NCBI GenBank assembly: GCA_964398655.1
Contig: CAYNNG010000022.1
Coordinates: forward strand, 1-34,015
Reading direction: 5' to 3'
Origin: SFFI01 sp964398655
GTDB lineage: Bacteria > Bacillota > Clostridia > Saccharofermentanales > DTU023
DNA: 34,015 nucleotides
Below the pieces are notes generated by a model. It saw only the letters and a program-made list of their open reading frames with translations, had not been told where the DNA came from and did not search any database. Positions within the stretch are counted from its first letter, which is position 1; every line of letters starts with the position of its first letter. The position numbers and the translations under genes are program-made. Positions 16,010 through 24,292 of the stretch are shown in pieces.

Positions 16010-16626
16010 TGTCTAAAGCTCAAGCAGACAGTATTTTTCAGAAAGCCAAGTTTTTCCGCCTGGTAACCCGTCTGGAGGACCTGCCTTCAGACGGGTTGCC
16101 CCAGGTTTTGTTGGCGGGAAAGTCTAATGTAGGCAAGTCGTCACTTTTGAATCGACTGTGCCGGCAAAAGCGTCTGGCCCGGACTGCTCAAGAGGCAGGC
16201 AAGACTCGACATCTAGTTTTCTTTGACTTAGCCGGTGAATTTTATGTGGTAGACCTGCCAGGCTATGGTTTCAGCAGATCATCCAAGTCTGAACAGGCAC
16301 GTTTCTCCAAGCTAACCGATGACTATCTGCATTCTGGGAGCCCTGTCCAGCTTATCCTGCACATTCTTGACGCGAGACATTTACCTACCAAGCAGGATGT
16401 GGAAATGATCCACTGGTTGGAAGGTGTGCAGGCACCCTACGCGATTTTGCTGAATAAATCCGATAAGCTCAGTCGGCCGCAGCAAGGGGTTATGCGCCAG
16501 AAGATCCATCAATTTCTCCTAGAAGAGACTGGTATAGACTTTTACCTGCTATCCGTATCTGCCGAAACCGGGCAGGGGATTGCGGAACTGGAGGAGCTGA
16601 TTTTAGACAGCTTAAATCTCAATTAG
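16009..16626 (+). CDS. engB: Ribosome biogenesis GTPase EngB/YsxC
   Basis: This 205-residue TrmE-Era-type circularly organised GTPase is needed for late 50S subunit assembly. The G1 motif is AGKSNVGKSSLLNRL (about residues 36-50), followed by the switch I region AGKTRHL, G3 DLPGYGFS, G4 NKSDK and G5 VSA. The start codon overlaps the livF stop (TAATG), so it is translated as the sixth gene of the transporter operon; no separate ribosome binding site is evident beyond purine-rich livF codons. In many Firmicutes engB follows lon or clpX, so this neighbourhood is unusual. Confidence 0.93.
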   Translation: MSKAQADSIFQKAKFFRLVTRLEDLPSDGLPQVLLAGKSNVGKSSLLNRLCRQKRLARTAQEAGKTRHLVFFDLAGEFYVVDLPGYGFSRSSKSEQARFSKLTDDYLHSGSPVQLILHILDARHLPTKQDVEMIHWLEGVQAPYAILLNKSDKLSRPQQGVMRQKIHQFLLEETGIDFYLLSVSAETGQGIAELEELILDSLNLN

Positions 16627-16659
16627 ATTCTCCTCTTTAAACTTAAGCTTGCCTTCATC

Positions 16660-16757
16660 TGAACCGACAATTGTTGGCTAAAGTCGGCTCTTGTCGTAAG
16701 AATTAGCCTAAACCCGGACGAAACCCTGCTAAGCTGAATTCAGTAAAAAACCAGGGA
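16660..16757 (+). promoter_or_regulatory. Dyad-rich leader before comEC
   Basis: The 140-base gap after engB contains a near-palindrome CCGACAATTGTTGG, a perfect 10-base palindrome CTGAATTCAG (16734-16743), and CCCTG (16724-16728). The CCCTG can pair with CAGGG (16752-16756), which overlaps the AGGGAGG ribosome binding site of comEC. A folded leader could therefore limit comEC translation. No clear promoter or T-tract terminator is visible. Confidence 0.35.
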
Positions 16758-16766
16758 GGACAGGGT

Positions 16767-19247
16767 ATGGCTCAAGTGCCAGCATATGATAAGCCTCAGT
16801 CTCCTCTTATCTTGTCTCAAGCAAGACCTGCTCTGGGTTTAGCGCTTGCGCTGGGCCTCCCAGGTTTTTTGCTTTATCAAAAACTGGGCGGCTTTTTACT
16901 TTGCCTTGTCTGCTTAAGCTTCCTAGCTTTAGCCAAGTGGGGGAGCTGGCGTCTGCCTTGGTTGAAAGGCCTGCTGCTTGCCCTCTTTTTATTAAATATA
17001 TGTAGGGCAGCCTGGGGCTTGAAGCTTACGCCAAACCCTGGTTGTGACACGCTTTGTACTAACTGGCGCATTGGCCCCCGCTTGTGGGAAAGCCAGACTG
17101 CAGACCAGGCCTGTGTAATTGCCAGTCCGCGTGTAGGGCAAAAAGTCGCGCTCATCCTGCCTAAATCGGCATTACCTACAAAAAAACTCCAGGCTAAGGT
17201 AGTATTTTGTCGTCCGCAACAGGCAAGTAATCCGGGAGGGTTTGACGAGGCGGCCTGGCTTGCTGGATATGGAATTTTTCTTAAGGCCGAAACTCAAGAG
17301 ATAATTTCTAGCTCTGGGCGAGTGTCTCCCTCCATCAAAGGGACAGAGGAAGTTAAGTCTGATTTAAAGCAGAGGCTATCCTTCCTGCTGGGATCAGACA
17401 GCGCTGGCCTGGTTTTAGCCCTGTGTTTGGGTGATAAAACTGGTCTCTCAGACTTAAGGAGGGCTCAATTCTCAAGTTTAGCACTGGCTCATCTCACTGC
17501 GGTCTCTGGCTTGCATTTGGCCTATGTTCTGTTGCCTCTGCGCATAATCCCGGTGGCCAAATTAACCGGTAAAAGGGTCAGTAGTCTAATTCAATATAGC
17601 TTAATTTTAGGTTTTTATTGGTTTACGGGACGTCCTCCGGGCCTGCTGAGAGCTGGCCTGGTTTTAGCCACGCGTGACCTCAGCAAACTACTGCGCTTGC
17701 GCTCAGATCCTCTCAACAGTCTGGCCCTAGCCTTGAGTCTGGCCTGCCTGCTTAACCCCTTCGCCCTACTGCATAGAGGCCTCATGTGGTCATTCGCGGC
17801 TGCGGCGGCACTTTTCCTCTTCGCGGAGCCCTTGAACCGCAAATTAAGGCAAAATCTGCCGCTGTTAGATACAAAATCCTCCAGGGCCTTGGCTGTAGCT
17901 TTTTCTACCCAGGCCGCGATTAGCTTGCTGAACAAGTCACAGCAAGGACGTTTTAAGCTGCTTAGTTTAATTTGGCAGCTTCCGTTGACCCTTTTAGCTC
18001 AGCTTATTTTCCTAAATGGCTTACCCCTGCTTGCTTTAGCGGCCATGTGTCCCAGGCTTTTCACAAAGCCGGGCAGCCTGCTTCAGGCTTGGGCTTGGCT
18101 GATAGACCGACTTGCTCAGTTTTTCCTCCAAACCTGTCAGACCTTAAGCACTATAAACTGGCCTGGTTTTCTCGAGCCTCGTTTGACTAGCGGCCTGATT
18201 TTTGCCCTCATTTTGGCTGCCGGCTATCAGCTGTACAGCCGCAGACGCAGAAATTGGCTGGCCTTCCACGGTAAGCAAAGAGTGATGCGCAACTTTTGCA
18301 GGGGACTACTAGCCGCTTCTTATCTTTTTATGTACCTGGGCCCCAGCCTTCCCGTCGTCCATTTTTTAGACGTAGGGCAGGGAGATGCCATGGTCTTCTC
18401 TTGGGGAAATCAGCATATGCTCATTGATGGAGGAACCAGCGACCAGGCTTTGAAGGTGATCTTGCCTTTCATGGCCAGTCAAGGCATTTCGCACTTTGAT
18501 GCTGCCTTAATAAGCCATGCCCACGCTGATCATTTAGGAGCTGCCGCTCAGCTTATGGCCTGGGGCAAGATACATGCTCTTTACCTGCCGGAGGCATTCT
18601 CCTTCCAAGAAAGACTGGTCAGTTATCTGGGTGAGGAAGCAGAGTCAGACCATATGACCAGGCTAGAAACTAGGCGGAATGGAGAGGAGGAACTAGGACA
18701 GGAGGTGTTGGTCCTCGCTAAGAGACAAGAGATGCCTATTTATCGGCTGAAGCCGGGTGACCAAATTAGCTGGCAGGGGCCAGCCTTAGGCAGAAGCTTG
18801 GTGCCAAGCCTAAACTTCCAGATAAGTAAGGCTTCTCAAAACAGCCCAGACCAGTATCGGGATGCGAATGAAAGCGGCTTGGTCGTCAGCGTAAATTGGG
18901 GCAAGACTAATTTATTGCTGACGGGAGACCTGACCCCGCGCAAGGAAGCACTCTGGCTGGCAGCGCGAGAGAAACCCGCTGCTATCTTAAAAGTTGGTCA
19001 CCATGGGGCCAAAAATGTGACGAGTGAAGAATTCTTGGAGCGCGCACAAGTCCGAGCAGCCATCATTAGCGTCGGACCCAATTGTTATGGACACCCTAAT
19101 GCAGAGGTCTTGGCCCGCTTGTCAGAGATGGAAGTGGAATGCCTGCGCACGGACCAGGACGGCGCGATTAAGGTTGGCTGGGACTTGTGGGGACATTGCG
19201 GGATCGAGACCTACAAAAGCAAAAAACACCTTTCTGGGTTAGAATGA
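16767..19247 (+). CDS. comEC: DNA internalization channel ComEC/Rec2
   Basis: This 826-residue polytopic membrane protein carries single-stranded DNA across the membrane during natural transformation. An N-terminal hydrophobic pair leads into a DUF4131-like external domain (about 80-190). The Competence domain follows (about 215-500), with LTAVSGLHLAYVLLPLR and many transmembrane helices. The C-terminal metallo-beta-lactamase domain (about 530-810) has FLDVGQGDA, HAHADH near 583-588, LLLTGDL and VGHHGAKNVTS, so its metal site looks intact. AGGGAGG precedes the ATG. It lies next to holA, a frequent Firmicutes arrangement. comEA is not adjacent. Confidence 0.95.
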   Translation: MAQVPAYDKPQSPLILSQARPALGLALALGLPGFLLYQKLGGFLLCLVCLSFLALAKWGSWRLPWLKGLLLALFLLNICRAAWGLKLTPNPGCDTLCTNWRIGPRLWESQTADQACVIASPRVGQKVALILPKSALPTKKLQAKVVFCRPQQASNPGGFDEAAWLAGYGIFLKAETQEIISSSGRVSPSIKGTEEVKSDLKQRLSFLLGSDSAGLVLALCLGDKTGLSDLRRAQFSSLALAHLTAVSGLHLAYVLLPLRIIPVAKLTGKRVSSLIQYSLILGFYWFTGRPPGLLRAGLVLATRDLSKLLRLRSDPLNSLALALSLACLLNPFALLHRGLMWSFAAAAALFLFAEPLNRKLRQNLPLLDTKSSRALAVAFSTQAAISLLNKSQQGRFKLLSLIWQLPLTLLAQLIFLNGLPLLALAAMCPRLFTKPGSLLQAWAWLIDRLAQFFLQTCQTLSTINWPGFLEPRLTSGLIFALILAAGYQLYSRRRRNWLAFHGKQRVMRNFCRGLLAASYLFMYLGPSLPVVHFLDVGQGDAMVFSWGNQHMLIDGGTSDQALKVILPFMASQGISHFDAALISHAHADHLGAAAQLMAWGKIHALYLPEAFSFQERLVSYLGEEAESDHMTRLETRRNGEEELGQEVLVLAKRQEMPIYRLKPGDQISWQGPALGRSLVPSLNFQISKASQNSPDQYRDANESGLVVSVNWGKTNLLLTGDLTPRKEALWLAAREKPAAILKVGHHGAKNVTSEEFLERAQVRAAIISVGPNCYGHPNAEVLARLSEMEVECLRTDQDGAIKVGWDLWGHCGIETYKSKKHLSGLE

Positions 19248-19268
19248 TTCAAGTAACAGGGAGGACGC

Positions 19269-20291
19269 ATGGCAGAAAAGATTGGTTACCGGGCCTGGCG
19301 CCGGTCTATAGAGAAGGGCCAGCTTAGCGCTTGTTATTTAATCACAGGAGAGGAAGACTATCTGATTCGGCATGGCTTAAATCTGCTCAAGCAAAAGCTG
19401 ATTGCTCCAGGCTGTGAGAACTTGGACCTGGTAACTTTGCGCGGCGGCTTAGATGCTGACCAGCTCTTGTCAGAATTAGAAACGGTTCCCTTCATGTCTC
19501 AACGCCGCCTGGTCATAGCCCATAATACGGGCTTGTTCAACAGCAAACAGGGTTCGGGTGAAGCTAAGCAGGTCCTCTTGGATAAAATCTGGCCGCGGCT
19601 GGGTGAAGGGGTTTGCCTCTGCTTGGTGGAGGAAAGTGTAGACAAAAGGCAAAAGAAAAAGCTGCAAGCCTTGGAGTCTGCAGGTGGACAGTTAGTGGAA
19701 ATTCCCAAGGAGGAATTCGCCTCGCTTAGGTCTTGGCTATCGGCTTACCTAGCCAAATCCCAACTGAGGATCAGCCGCGAGGCTGCGGAGTCCCTCATCC
19801 TGCGCTGTGATTCCTCTATGTCTGAATTAGCCTTGGAACTCAACAAACTCGAAAACTATTGCCTCTATAACGGTGATCAAGATATTACTTTGGAACTTCT
19901 GGACCTTTGCTGCCGTGAGGACTTGCAGGGCAATATTTTCAAGCTCACGGACGCCGTTTCAGCTCACAGGACCAGCGAGGCTTTGGTCCTCTTGGACAAG
20001 TTGCTGAAACAAAAGGAAGCGCCGGCCCTGATCCTTTTTATGCTAGCCCGGCATTTTCGCCAGCTGCTGTGCGCTCAAGAACCAGTATCAGCTCCAGTTT
20101 TAGCTAAACGCCTTAAACTGCCACCCTTCGTAGGCAAACGTTTGAAAGCTCAAGCCGGACGTTTCCAACCCGCCCAGCTGCTTAAACTCTGTCAAGCCTG
20201 CTTTAATACTGACCGCGCGATTAAGTCGGGACAATTAGATGAACGCACAGCCTTGGAGCTCTTGCTTTTGCAAGCGGGGTCTGCTGCTTAG
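19269..20291 (+). CDS. holA: DNA polymerase III delta subunit
   Basis: This 340-residue clamp-loader subunit opens the beta sliding clamp. It has the HolA layout: an N-terminal AAA+-like domain without a functional P-loop starting at CYLITGEEDYLI, a middle lid with SYLAKSQLRISREAAESLI, and a C-terminal collar domain (QGNIFKLTDAVSAHRTSEAL and onward). GGGAGGAC lies 5 bases before the ATG. It begins 21 bases after comEC and is probably cotranscribed. The usual downstream gene rpsT is not found here; asnS follows after 162 bases with its own candidate promoter. Confidence 0.92.
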   Translation: MAEKIGYRAWRRSIEKGQLSACYLITGEEDYLIRHGLNLLKQKLIAPGCENLDLVTLRGGLDADQLLSELETVPFMSQRRLVIAHNTGLFNSKQGSGEAKQVLLDKIWPRLGEGVCLCLVEESVDKRQKKKLQALESAGGQLVEIPKEEFASLRSWLSAYLAKSQLRISREAAESLILRCDSSMSELALELNKLENYCLYNGDQDITLELLDLCCREDLQGNIFKLTDAVSAHRTSEALVLLDKLLKQKEAPALILFMLARHFRQLLCAQEPVSAPVLAKRLKLPPFVGKRLKAQAGRFQPAQLLKLCQACFNTDRAIKSGQLDERTALELLLLQAGSAA

Positions 20292-20331
20292 TCCTGGGGC
20301 TTAGCAGGAAACTTGAATTGACTTGTGCCTG

Positions 20332-20347
20332 CTTGTAAAATTACAAG
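20332..20347. repeat. Short palindrome upstream of asnS
   Basis: CTTGTAAAATTACAAG is a perfect 7-bp dyad with a 2-base centre. It lies 13 bases after a TTGACT and about 85 bases upstream of the asnS -10. It could be a regulator binding site; no known operator is confidently matched. Confidence 0.4.
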
Positions 20348-20371
20348 GCATACAAGGTCCGGAAGGTTTAA

Positions 20372-20393
20372 TAATCTTAGATTACTAAGATTA
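20372..20393. promoter_or_regulatory. Operator-like inverted repeat upstream of the asnS promoter
   Basis: TAATCTTAG (20372-20380) and its exact complement CTAAGATTA (20385-20393) flank an ATTA centre, giving a 22-base dyad. It ends 25 bases before the asnS -10, roughly where a regulator would touch the -35 region. The AT-rich short stem without a following T-tract argues against a terminator. Confidence 0.45.
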
Positions 20394-20418
20394 CTAGGCT
20401 TGAACAGACCTTCAACTA

Positions 20419-20424
20419 TATAAT
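20419..20424 (+). promoter_or_regulatory. Candidate -10 of asnS
   Basis: A perfect TATAAT lies 30 bases before the asnS start. TTGAAC (20400-20405) is only 13 bases upstream, too close for a normal -35, so the promoter may depend on an activator binding the upstream dyads. Confidence 0.45.
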
Positions 20425-20453
20425 GCTACATTAGGAAAGAAGAGGTTTATACC

Positions 20454-21851
20454 ATGCAAAGCTCTACTCTTATCCGTCATATTTTTGCTGACCCGGAGGC
20501 ATACCTTGGCCAAGAAATGCAGATCTCTGGCTGGATCCGCTCCCTGCGTGACCAGAAGAATTTTGCCTTTATACATATCAACGATGGCACTTGCTTCCAA
20601 AACCTGCAAGTAGTGGTGGAACGTGAGAAGTTTGCTAATTATGAAGAAATCAGCAAACTAGGCTTAGGCTCGGCTTTGATTATTCAAGGCAGCTTAGTGG
20701 CTACCCCTGGTGCCCAGCAGCCTTTTGAAATGAAAGCGCGGGACATTCAAGTTGAGGGAACTTCTCCTTCCGATTATCCCCTGCAGCCCAAACGCCATAG
20801 CCCGGAATACTTAAGGACCATTGCCCACTTGAGGCCTCGCACCAATCTCTTCTCCGCGGTATTCCGTGTACGGTCTGAAGCAGCTTTTGCTATCCATAAC
20901 TTTTTCCATGAACGGGATTTCGTGTATGTTCATACGCCGATTATCACGGCTTCTGACGCAGAAGGGGCGGGAGAGATGTTCAGTCTCACCACCCTGGATT
21001 TCAACCATGTCCCATTGACCGAGGAAGGTAAGGTGGATTTTTCTGAGGACTTTTTTGGCAAGAGCAGCAAATTGACGGTTTCCGGCCAGATGGAGGGTGA
21101 GTGCTATGCTCAAGCCTTCCGCAATATCTATACCTTTGGCCCGACCTTCCGCGCTGAGCATTCCAATACACCACGCCATGCCGCAGAGTTCTGGCAAATG
21201 GAGCCGGAAATGGCTTTCGCTGACCTTGATGATGTGATGAACCTGGCTGAAGATATGCTTAAGTCGGTGATTTCTCAAGTTTTGGAAAGCTGCCCTGCGG
21301 AGATGGATTTCTTTGATAAGTTTGTCCAGCCAGGGATTAAAGACCGTCTGGAGAAGCTAGTGGTTTCTGATTTCCGCCGTATGACCTACACAGAGGCTAT
21401 TGATCTTCTGCAAAAATCCGGTAAGAAATTCCAATATCCAGTGGAATGGGGTGTAGATCTGCAGACAGAGCACGAGCGCTACCTGACAGAAGAGGTTGTT
21501 AAAGGCCCAGTTTTTGTTACAGACTACCCCAAGGATATTAAGGCTTTCTACATGAAGGCCAATCCCGACGGCAAGACGGTAGCGGCTACGGACTGCCTGG
21601 TCCCCGGCATTGGGGAAATCATTGGCGGCAGCCAGAGGGAAGATGATCTGGACAAGTTGACAGCCCGCATTAAAGAGCTGGGCATGAAGATGGACGATTA
21701 CTGGTGGTACTTAGAACTGCGCAAGTACGGATCTACCAGACATGGCGGCTTTGGCCTGGGCTTTGAACGCCTAATCATGTACCTAACCGGTGTATCTAAT
21801 ATCCGTGACGTCCTGCCTTTCCCGCGGACGGTGGGAAGCCTCGAGTTTTAG
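20454..21851 (+). CDS. asnS: Asparaginyl-tRNA synthetase
   Basis: This 465-residue class IIb aminoacyl-tRNA synthetase attaches asparagine to tRNA-Asn. The N-terminal OB-fold anticodon domain (about 1-105) begins QEMQISGWIRSLRDQKNFAFI. The catalytic domain has motif 1 around residues 140-165, motif 2 FGPTFRAEHSNTPRHAAEF near 225, and motif 3 GFGLGFERLIMYLTG near 440. The internal AsnS-type insertion is present and the length matches the family. AsnS is distinguished from AspS by its ending in NIRDVLPFPRT. No T-box leader is present in the 162 bases upstream, although Firmicutes asnS genes often have one. Confidence 0.97.
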   Translation: MQSSTLIRHIFADPEAYLGQEMQISGWIRSLRDQKNFAFIHINDGTCFQNLQVVVEREKFANYEEISKLGLGSALIIQGSLVATPGAQQPFEMKARDIQVEGTSPSDYPLQPKRHSPEYLRTIAHLRPRTNLFSAVFRVRSEAAFAIHNFFHERDFVYVHTPIITASDAEGAGEMFSLTTLDFNHVPLTEEGKVDFSEDFFGKSSKLTVSGQMEGECYAQAFRNIYTFGPTFRAEHSNTPRHAAEFWQMEPEMAFADLDDVMNLAEDMLKSVISQVLESCPAEMDFFDKFVQPGIKDRLEKLVVSDFRRMTYTEAIDLLQKSGKKFQYPVEWGVDLQTEHERYLTEEVVKGPVFVTDYPKDIKAFYMKANPDGKTVAATDCLVPGIGEIIGGSQREDDLDKLTARIKELGMKMDDYWWYLELRKYGSTRHGGFGLGFERLIMYLTGVSNIRDVLPFPRTVGSLEF

Positions 21852-21872
21852 ATCCCAAACCTGCCCCAAGGC

Positions 21873-21895
21873 GTAAGGCTATAGAGCGGCCTTAC
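21873..21895 (+). other. Weak hairpin after asnS
   Basis: A 7-bp stem (21873-21879 with 21889-21895) with a 9-nt loop lies 21 bases after the asnS stop. It has no T-tract, so it may be an mRNA 3' end-stabilising or weak Rho-independent element. Confidence 0.3.
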
Positions 21896-21963
21896 TCATA
21901 CCCGTAGGCTTGATGTTTGAGATGGTTGACTTGTTTGCTTAAGCCTAAGCGAAAGGAGTCAAC

Positions 21964-22659
21964 ATGACTACAGAAAGTTTAATCATGCAAGACCTGCCCT
22001 TGGCTGACCGGCCTTACGAAAAGTTGGCCAGCCGGGGCGAGGCTTCGCTGACCGAAGCCGAATTATTATCCATTATCATCTGCTCAGGACGTAAAGGTCA
22101 GACTGCCTTAAGCCTGGCCCAGCAGATGCTGTCGGTTCATCACAATCTAGCTCAGCTTTCAACTTTGAGCTTGGAAGAGCTGCAAGCTTTTGCCGGCATT
22201 GGCTTGACCAAGGCTGTGCGGATCAAAGCAGCGGTGGAGTTGGGCTTTAGGGCAAATTATCCCCTTCCTCAAGAGGCCTATCCTGCTATCTCCAGCTCAC
22301 AAACCGCCATAGGTTTTTTAGAGAAAGATATGCTCAGATTAGAGCGGGAAGAAATGCACATGCTGATGCTTAATAACCAGGGCCGCTTAATCCGCAAAGA
22401 ATTTCTTGCGGCTGGCGGCCTTAATGCGGCTAGTGTTTTCCCTAGAGATATTTTTCGCCAAGCTATAAAAGCTAATGCAGCAGGTATTATTCTCTGCCAC
22501 AATCATCCCTCCGGCTCAAGTCAGCCTAGCCCAGAAGACATTTCCATGTCGCACAAGCTGAGCGAGATGGGGAAGGAGCTTGGGGTCAAGCTCTTAGATC
22601 ATATTATTGTGGCTCGGGGAGGCTCTGTATCCTTGAAGGCCTTGGGTTATCTAGATTAG
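21964..22659 (+). CDS. radC: RadC family protein (JAB/MPN+ domain)
   Basis: This 231-residue protein has an N-terminal helix-hairpin-helix region (about residues 10-90; LQAFAGIGLTKAVRIKAA). The RadC JAB metalloprotease-like domain carries an intact JAMM motif: H179, H181 and D192 in HNHPSGSSQPSPED, with the upstream glutamate in the REEMHMLMLN region. Despite the name, a DNA repair role is not established for the family. AAAGGAG lies 6 bases before the ATG. radC normally heads the mreBCD cluster in Firmicutes, and it does so here except that mreB is missing. Confidence 0.94.
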   Translation: MTTESLIMQDLPLADRPYEKLASRGEASLTEAELLSIIICSGRKGQTALSLAQQMLSVHHNLAQLSTLSLEELQAFAGIGLTKAVRIKAAVELGFRANYPLPQEAYPAISSSQTAIGFLEKDMLRLEREEMHMLMLNNQGRLIRKEFLAAGGLNAASVFPRDIFRQAIKANAAGIILCHNHPSGSSQPSPEDISMSHKLSEMGKELGVKLLDHIIVARGGSVSLKALGYLD

Positions 22660-22716
22660 TGACCTGGCCTCAACCTGACCACGACACGAGCCTAGTCAAG
22701 GACCGAGAGACATATG

Positions 22717-22725
22717 TGGTAAAAT
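22717..22725 (+). promoter_or_regulatory. Extended -10 element before mreC
   Basis: TGGTAAAAT matches an extended -10, 31 bases before the mreC start and within the 97-base gap after radC. No convincing -35 is present. It suggests that mreCD and the PBP gene can be transcribed apart from radC. Confidence 0.4.
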
Positions 22726-22756
22726 TACTAAATCAGCTTGTGAAAGGCGGCGCCGC

Positions 22757-23710
22757 ATGTCTAAACATCAAAAGAATCGGATCTTAGCCGTGGTTTTGGT
22801 TGGCTTGGCCGTTGCCAGCATCATGCTCTTTTCTATTCTGCCTGATCAGCCTTCCAGCAATCTAACCAGCCCTCTCTCCGTAGTCCTGCGGCCTTTTGAG
22901 CGGGTGTTTGGCGGATTGGCGTCTTTTGTCCAGAATCACTTTGCTACGACTAGGTTGAACAACGAATTGCAAAGCGAAAATGACCGCTTGAGGTCAGAAA
23001 ACTTAGACCTGCGTTTACAAATAAAAGACAACGAGCAGGCAGCCCGTGCTTATGAAGATCTCAAACAGGCTTTCAGCTTAAAAGACCGCTTTCCTCATAG
23101 GCAATTTTTAGCTGCCAATATTCTGCAGGCTCCTTTAGATCCTAACTACAGCTATTTTCGCTTAGATGTAGGGAGGACTGAAGGCATAGATTTCCAGGGG
23201 AGCCCAGCTTATGCTGTGGTCGACGAAAATGCCTCGCTGCTGGGTGCCTTGGTCTCTTCAGATGCCCTTAGCTCAAAATTAATGCCTATTTTCCATGAAG
23301 GCTTTTCTTGCAGCGTGATCGGGGAACGGGATCCGGCGCGCAGCTTTATGCTTACCGGCCAAGGTTACTTCGCGGACAAGCACATCCTTAAAGCGGAAAA
23401 TATCCCCGAAGACCTGGACTTGGTACCCGGAGATAAAATTTATAGTTCAGGCCGCGGGGGCATTTTCCCTGAAAGACTGCTCTGCGGTACGGTAACTGCT
23501 CTGGGACCAGTGGACAGCATGGGCATGAGGACCGCGGAAGTTGAGCCTGCCTCCGGCTTGGAGGGCAAGGAGGTCCTGTTTGTCCTCCTGCCCCAAAACC
23601 TTCTTCCTGCCGAAACCGCGACGGAAGATGCGGTTGCCCGAGCAGCGGATGGAGGGGAGATTAAACAGATTAAGAGGCTAGAGGGGACACATGAACCGCA
23701 AGCTTATTAA
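22757..23710 (+). CDS. mreC: Rod shape-determining protein MreC
   Basis: This 317-residue bitopic membrane protein scaffolds the elongasome and activates PBP2. It has a short cytoplasmic N-terminus, a transmembrane helix at about residues 9-30, a coiled coil at about 70-110 (NELQSENDRLRSENLDL) and the paired beta-barrel MreC domain (about 120-285, with GDKIYSSGRGGIFPERLLCG). The C-terminal 30 residues are a low-complexity acidic tail. The gene overlaps mreD by 20 bases. mreB, its usual upstream partner, is not present. Confidence 0.93.
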   Translation: MSKHQKNRILAVVLVGLAVASIMLFSILPDQPSSNLTSPLSVVLRPFERVFGGLASFVQNHFATTRLNNELQSENDRLRSENLDLRLQIKDNEQAARAYEDLKQAFSLKDRFPHRQFLAANILQAPLDPNYSYFRLDVGRTEGIDFQGSPAYAVVDENASLLGALVSSDALSSKLMPIFHEGFSCSVIGERDPARSFMLTGQGYFADKHILKAENIPEDLDLVPGDKIYSSGRGGIFPERLLCGTVTALGPVDSMGMRTAEVEPASGLEGKEVLFVLLPQNLLPAETATEDAVARAADGGEIKQIKRLEGTHEPQAY

Positions 23711-24266
23711 AGAAATATTTGTCTGGGTCTTGGTTCTGTCTCTTACCCTCTGTGTCATGTCCTATTGGTCACGCCTAAACGCCAGGCCAGCTTGGTGGCC
23801 CGATCTCTTTTTGGTACTCGGCGCGTTTACCAGCTATTATTTTTCTGACCGCCAGGCGACCATAGTCTTGGTCTTATTGGGCTTTTTCAAGGACCAGCTG
23901 TTTGGCAGTGTCCTTGGCCCCACGGCTTTAGTTGCAATTTTGGTGCACTGGCTGACTTCAATCATCTTGGATTTTGAGGAGAACAAGTCTTGGCACCGCG
24001 GTTTGCTTTTTTCTGCAGGCTGGATCTTTCTGGCCCAAATTCTTCAGGTATGTCTATTTAAGATCTTGCCTGGCACACGTATGCTGGACCAAAGTTTGGG
24101 AGTCCGAGTTTTAGGGACCTTACGCGTATATATTCAGACTATTGTGCCCAGCCTGCTGGCAAGCATGGCTTACTTAGGCTTATTTAGCTGGCTTTATCCT
24201 GACTTTAAGCTAACTGGACAAGACCAAGACCTGGAGATTGACGAAAGTCCAGGCCGGCTACTTTAA
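23691..24266 (+). CDS. mreD: Rod shape-determining protein MreD
   Basis: This 191-residue protein has five or six predicted transmembrane segments and matches the MreD profile, including the FFKDQLFGSVLGPTAL motif, which resembles the family's G-x-L-x-D-x-x-x-G region. It works with MreC in the elongasome. The ATG at 23691 sits within the end of mreC after GAGGGG, so translation is coupled. The last about 20 residues are acidic and cytoplasmic. Confidence 0.85.
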   Translation: MNRKLIKEIFVWVLVLSLTLCVMSYWSRLNARPAWWPDLFLVLGAFTSYYFSDRQATIVLVLLGFFKDQLFGSVLGPTALVAILVHWLTSIILDFEENKSWHRGLLFSAGWIFLAQILQVCLFKILPGTRMLDQSLGVRVLGTLRVYIQTIVPSLLASMAYLGLFSWLYPDFKLTGQDQDLEIDESPGRLL

Positions 24267-24292
24267 GAAAGGATTTAAATTAACATATATAT

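Noticed and set aside
20292..20453. T-box leader expected upstream of asnS
   Set aside because: No AGGGTGG-type antiterminator core, specifier stem or leader terminator can be found in the 162 bases.
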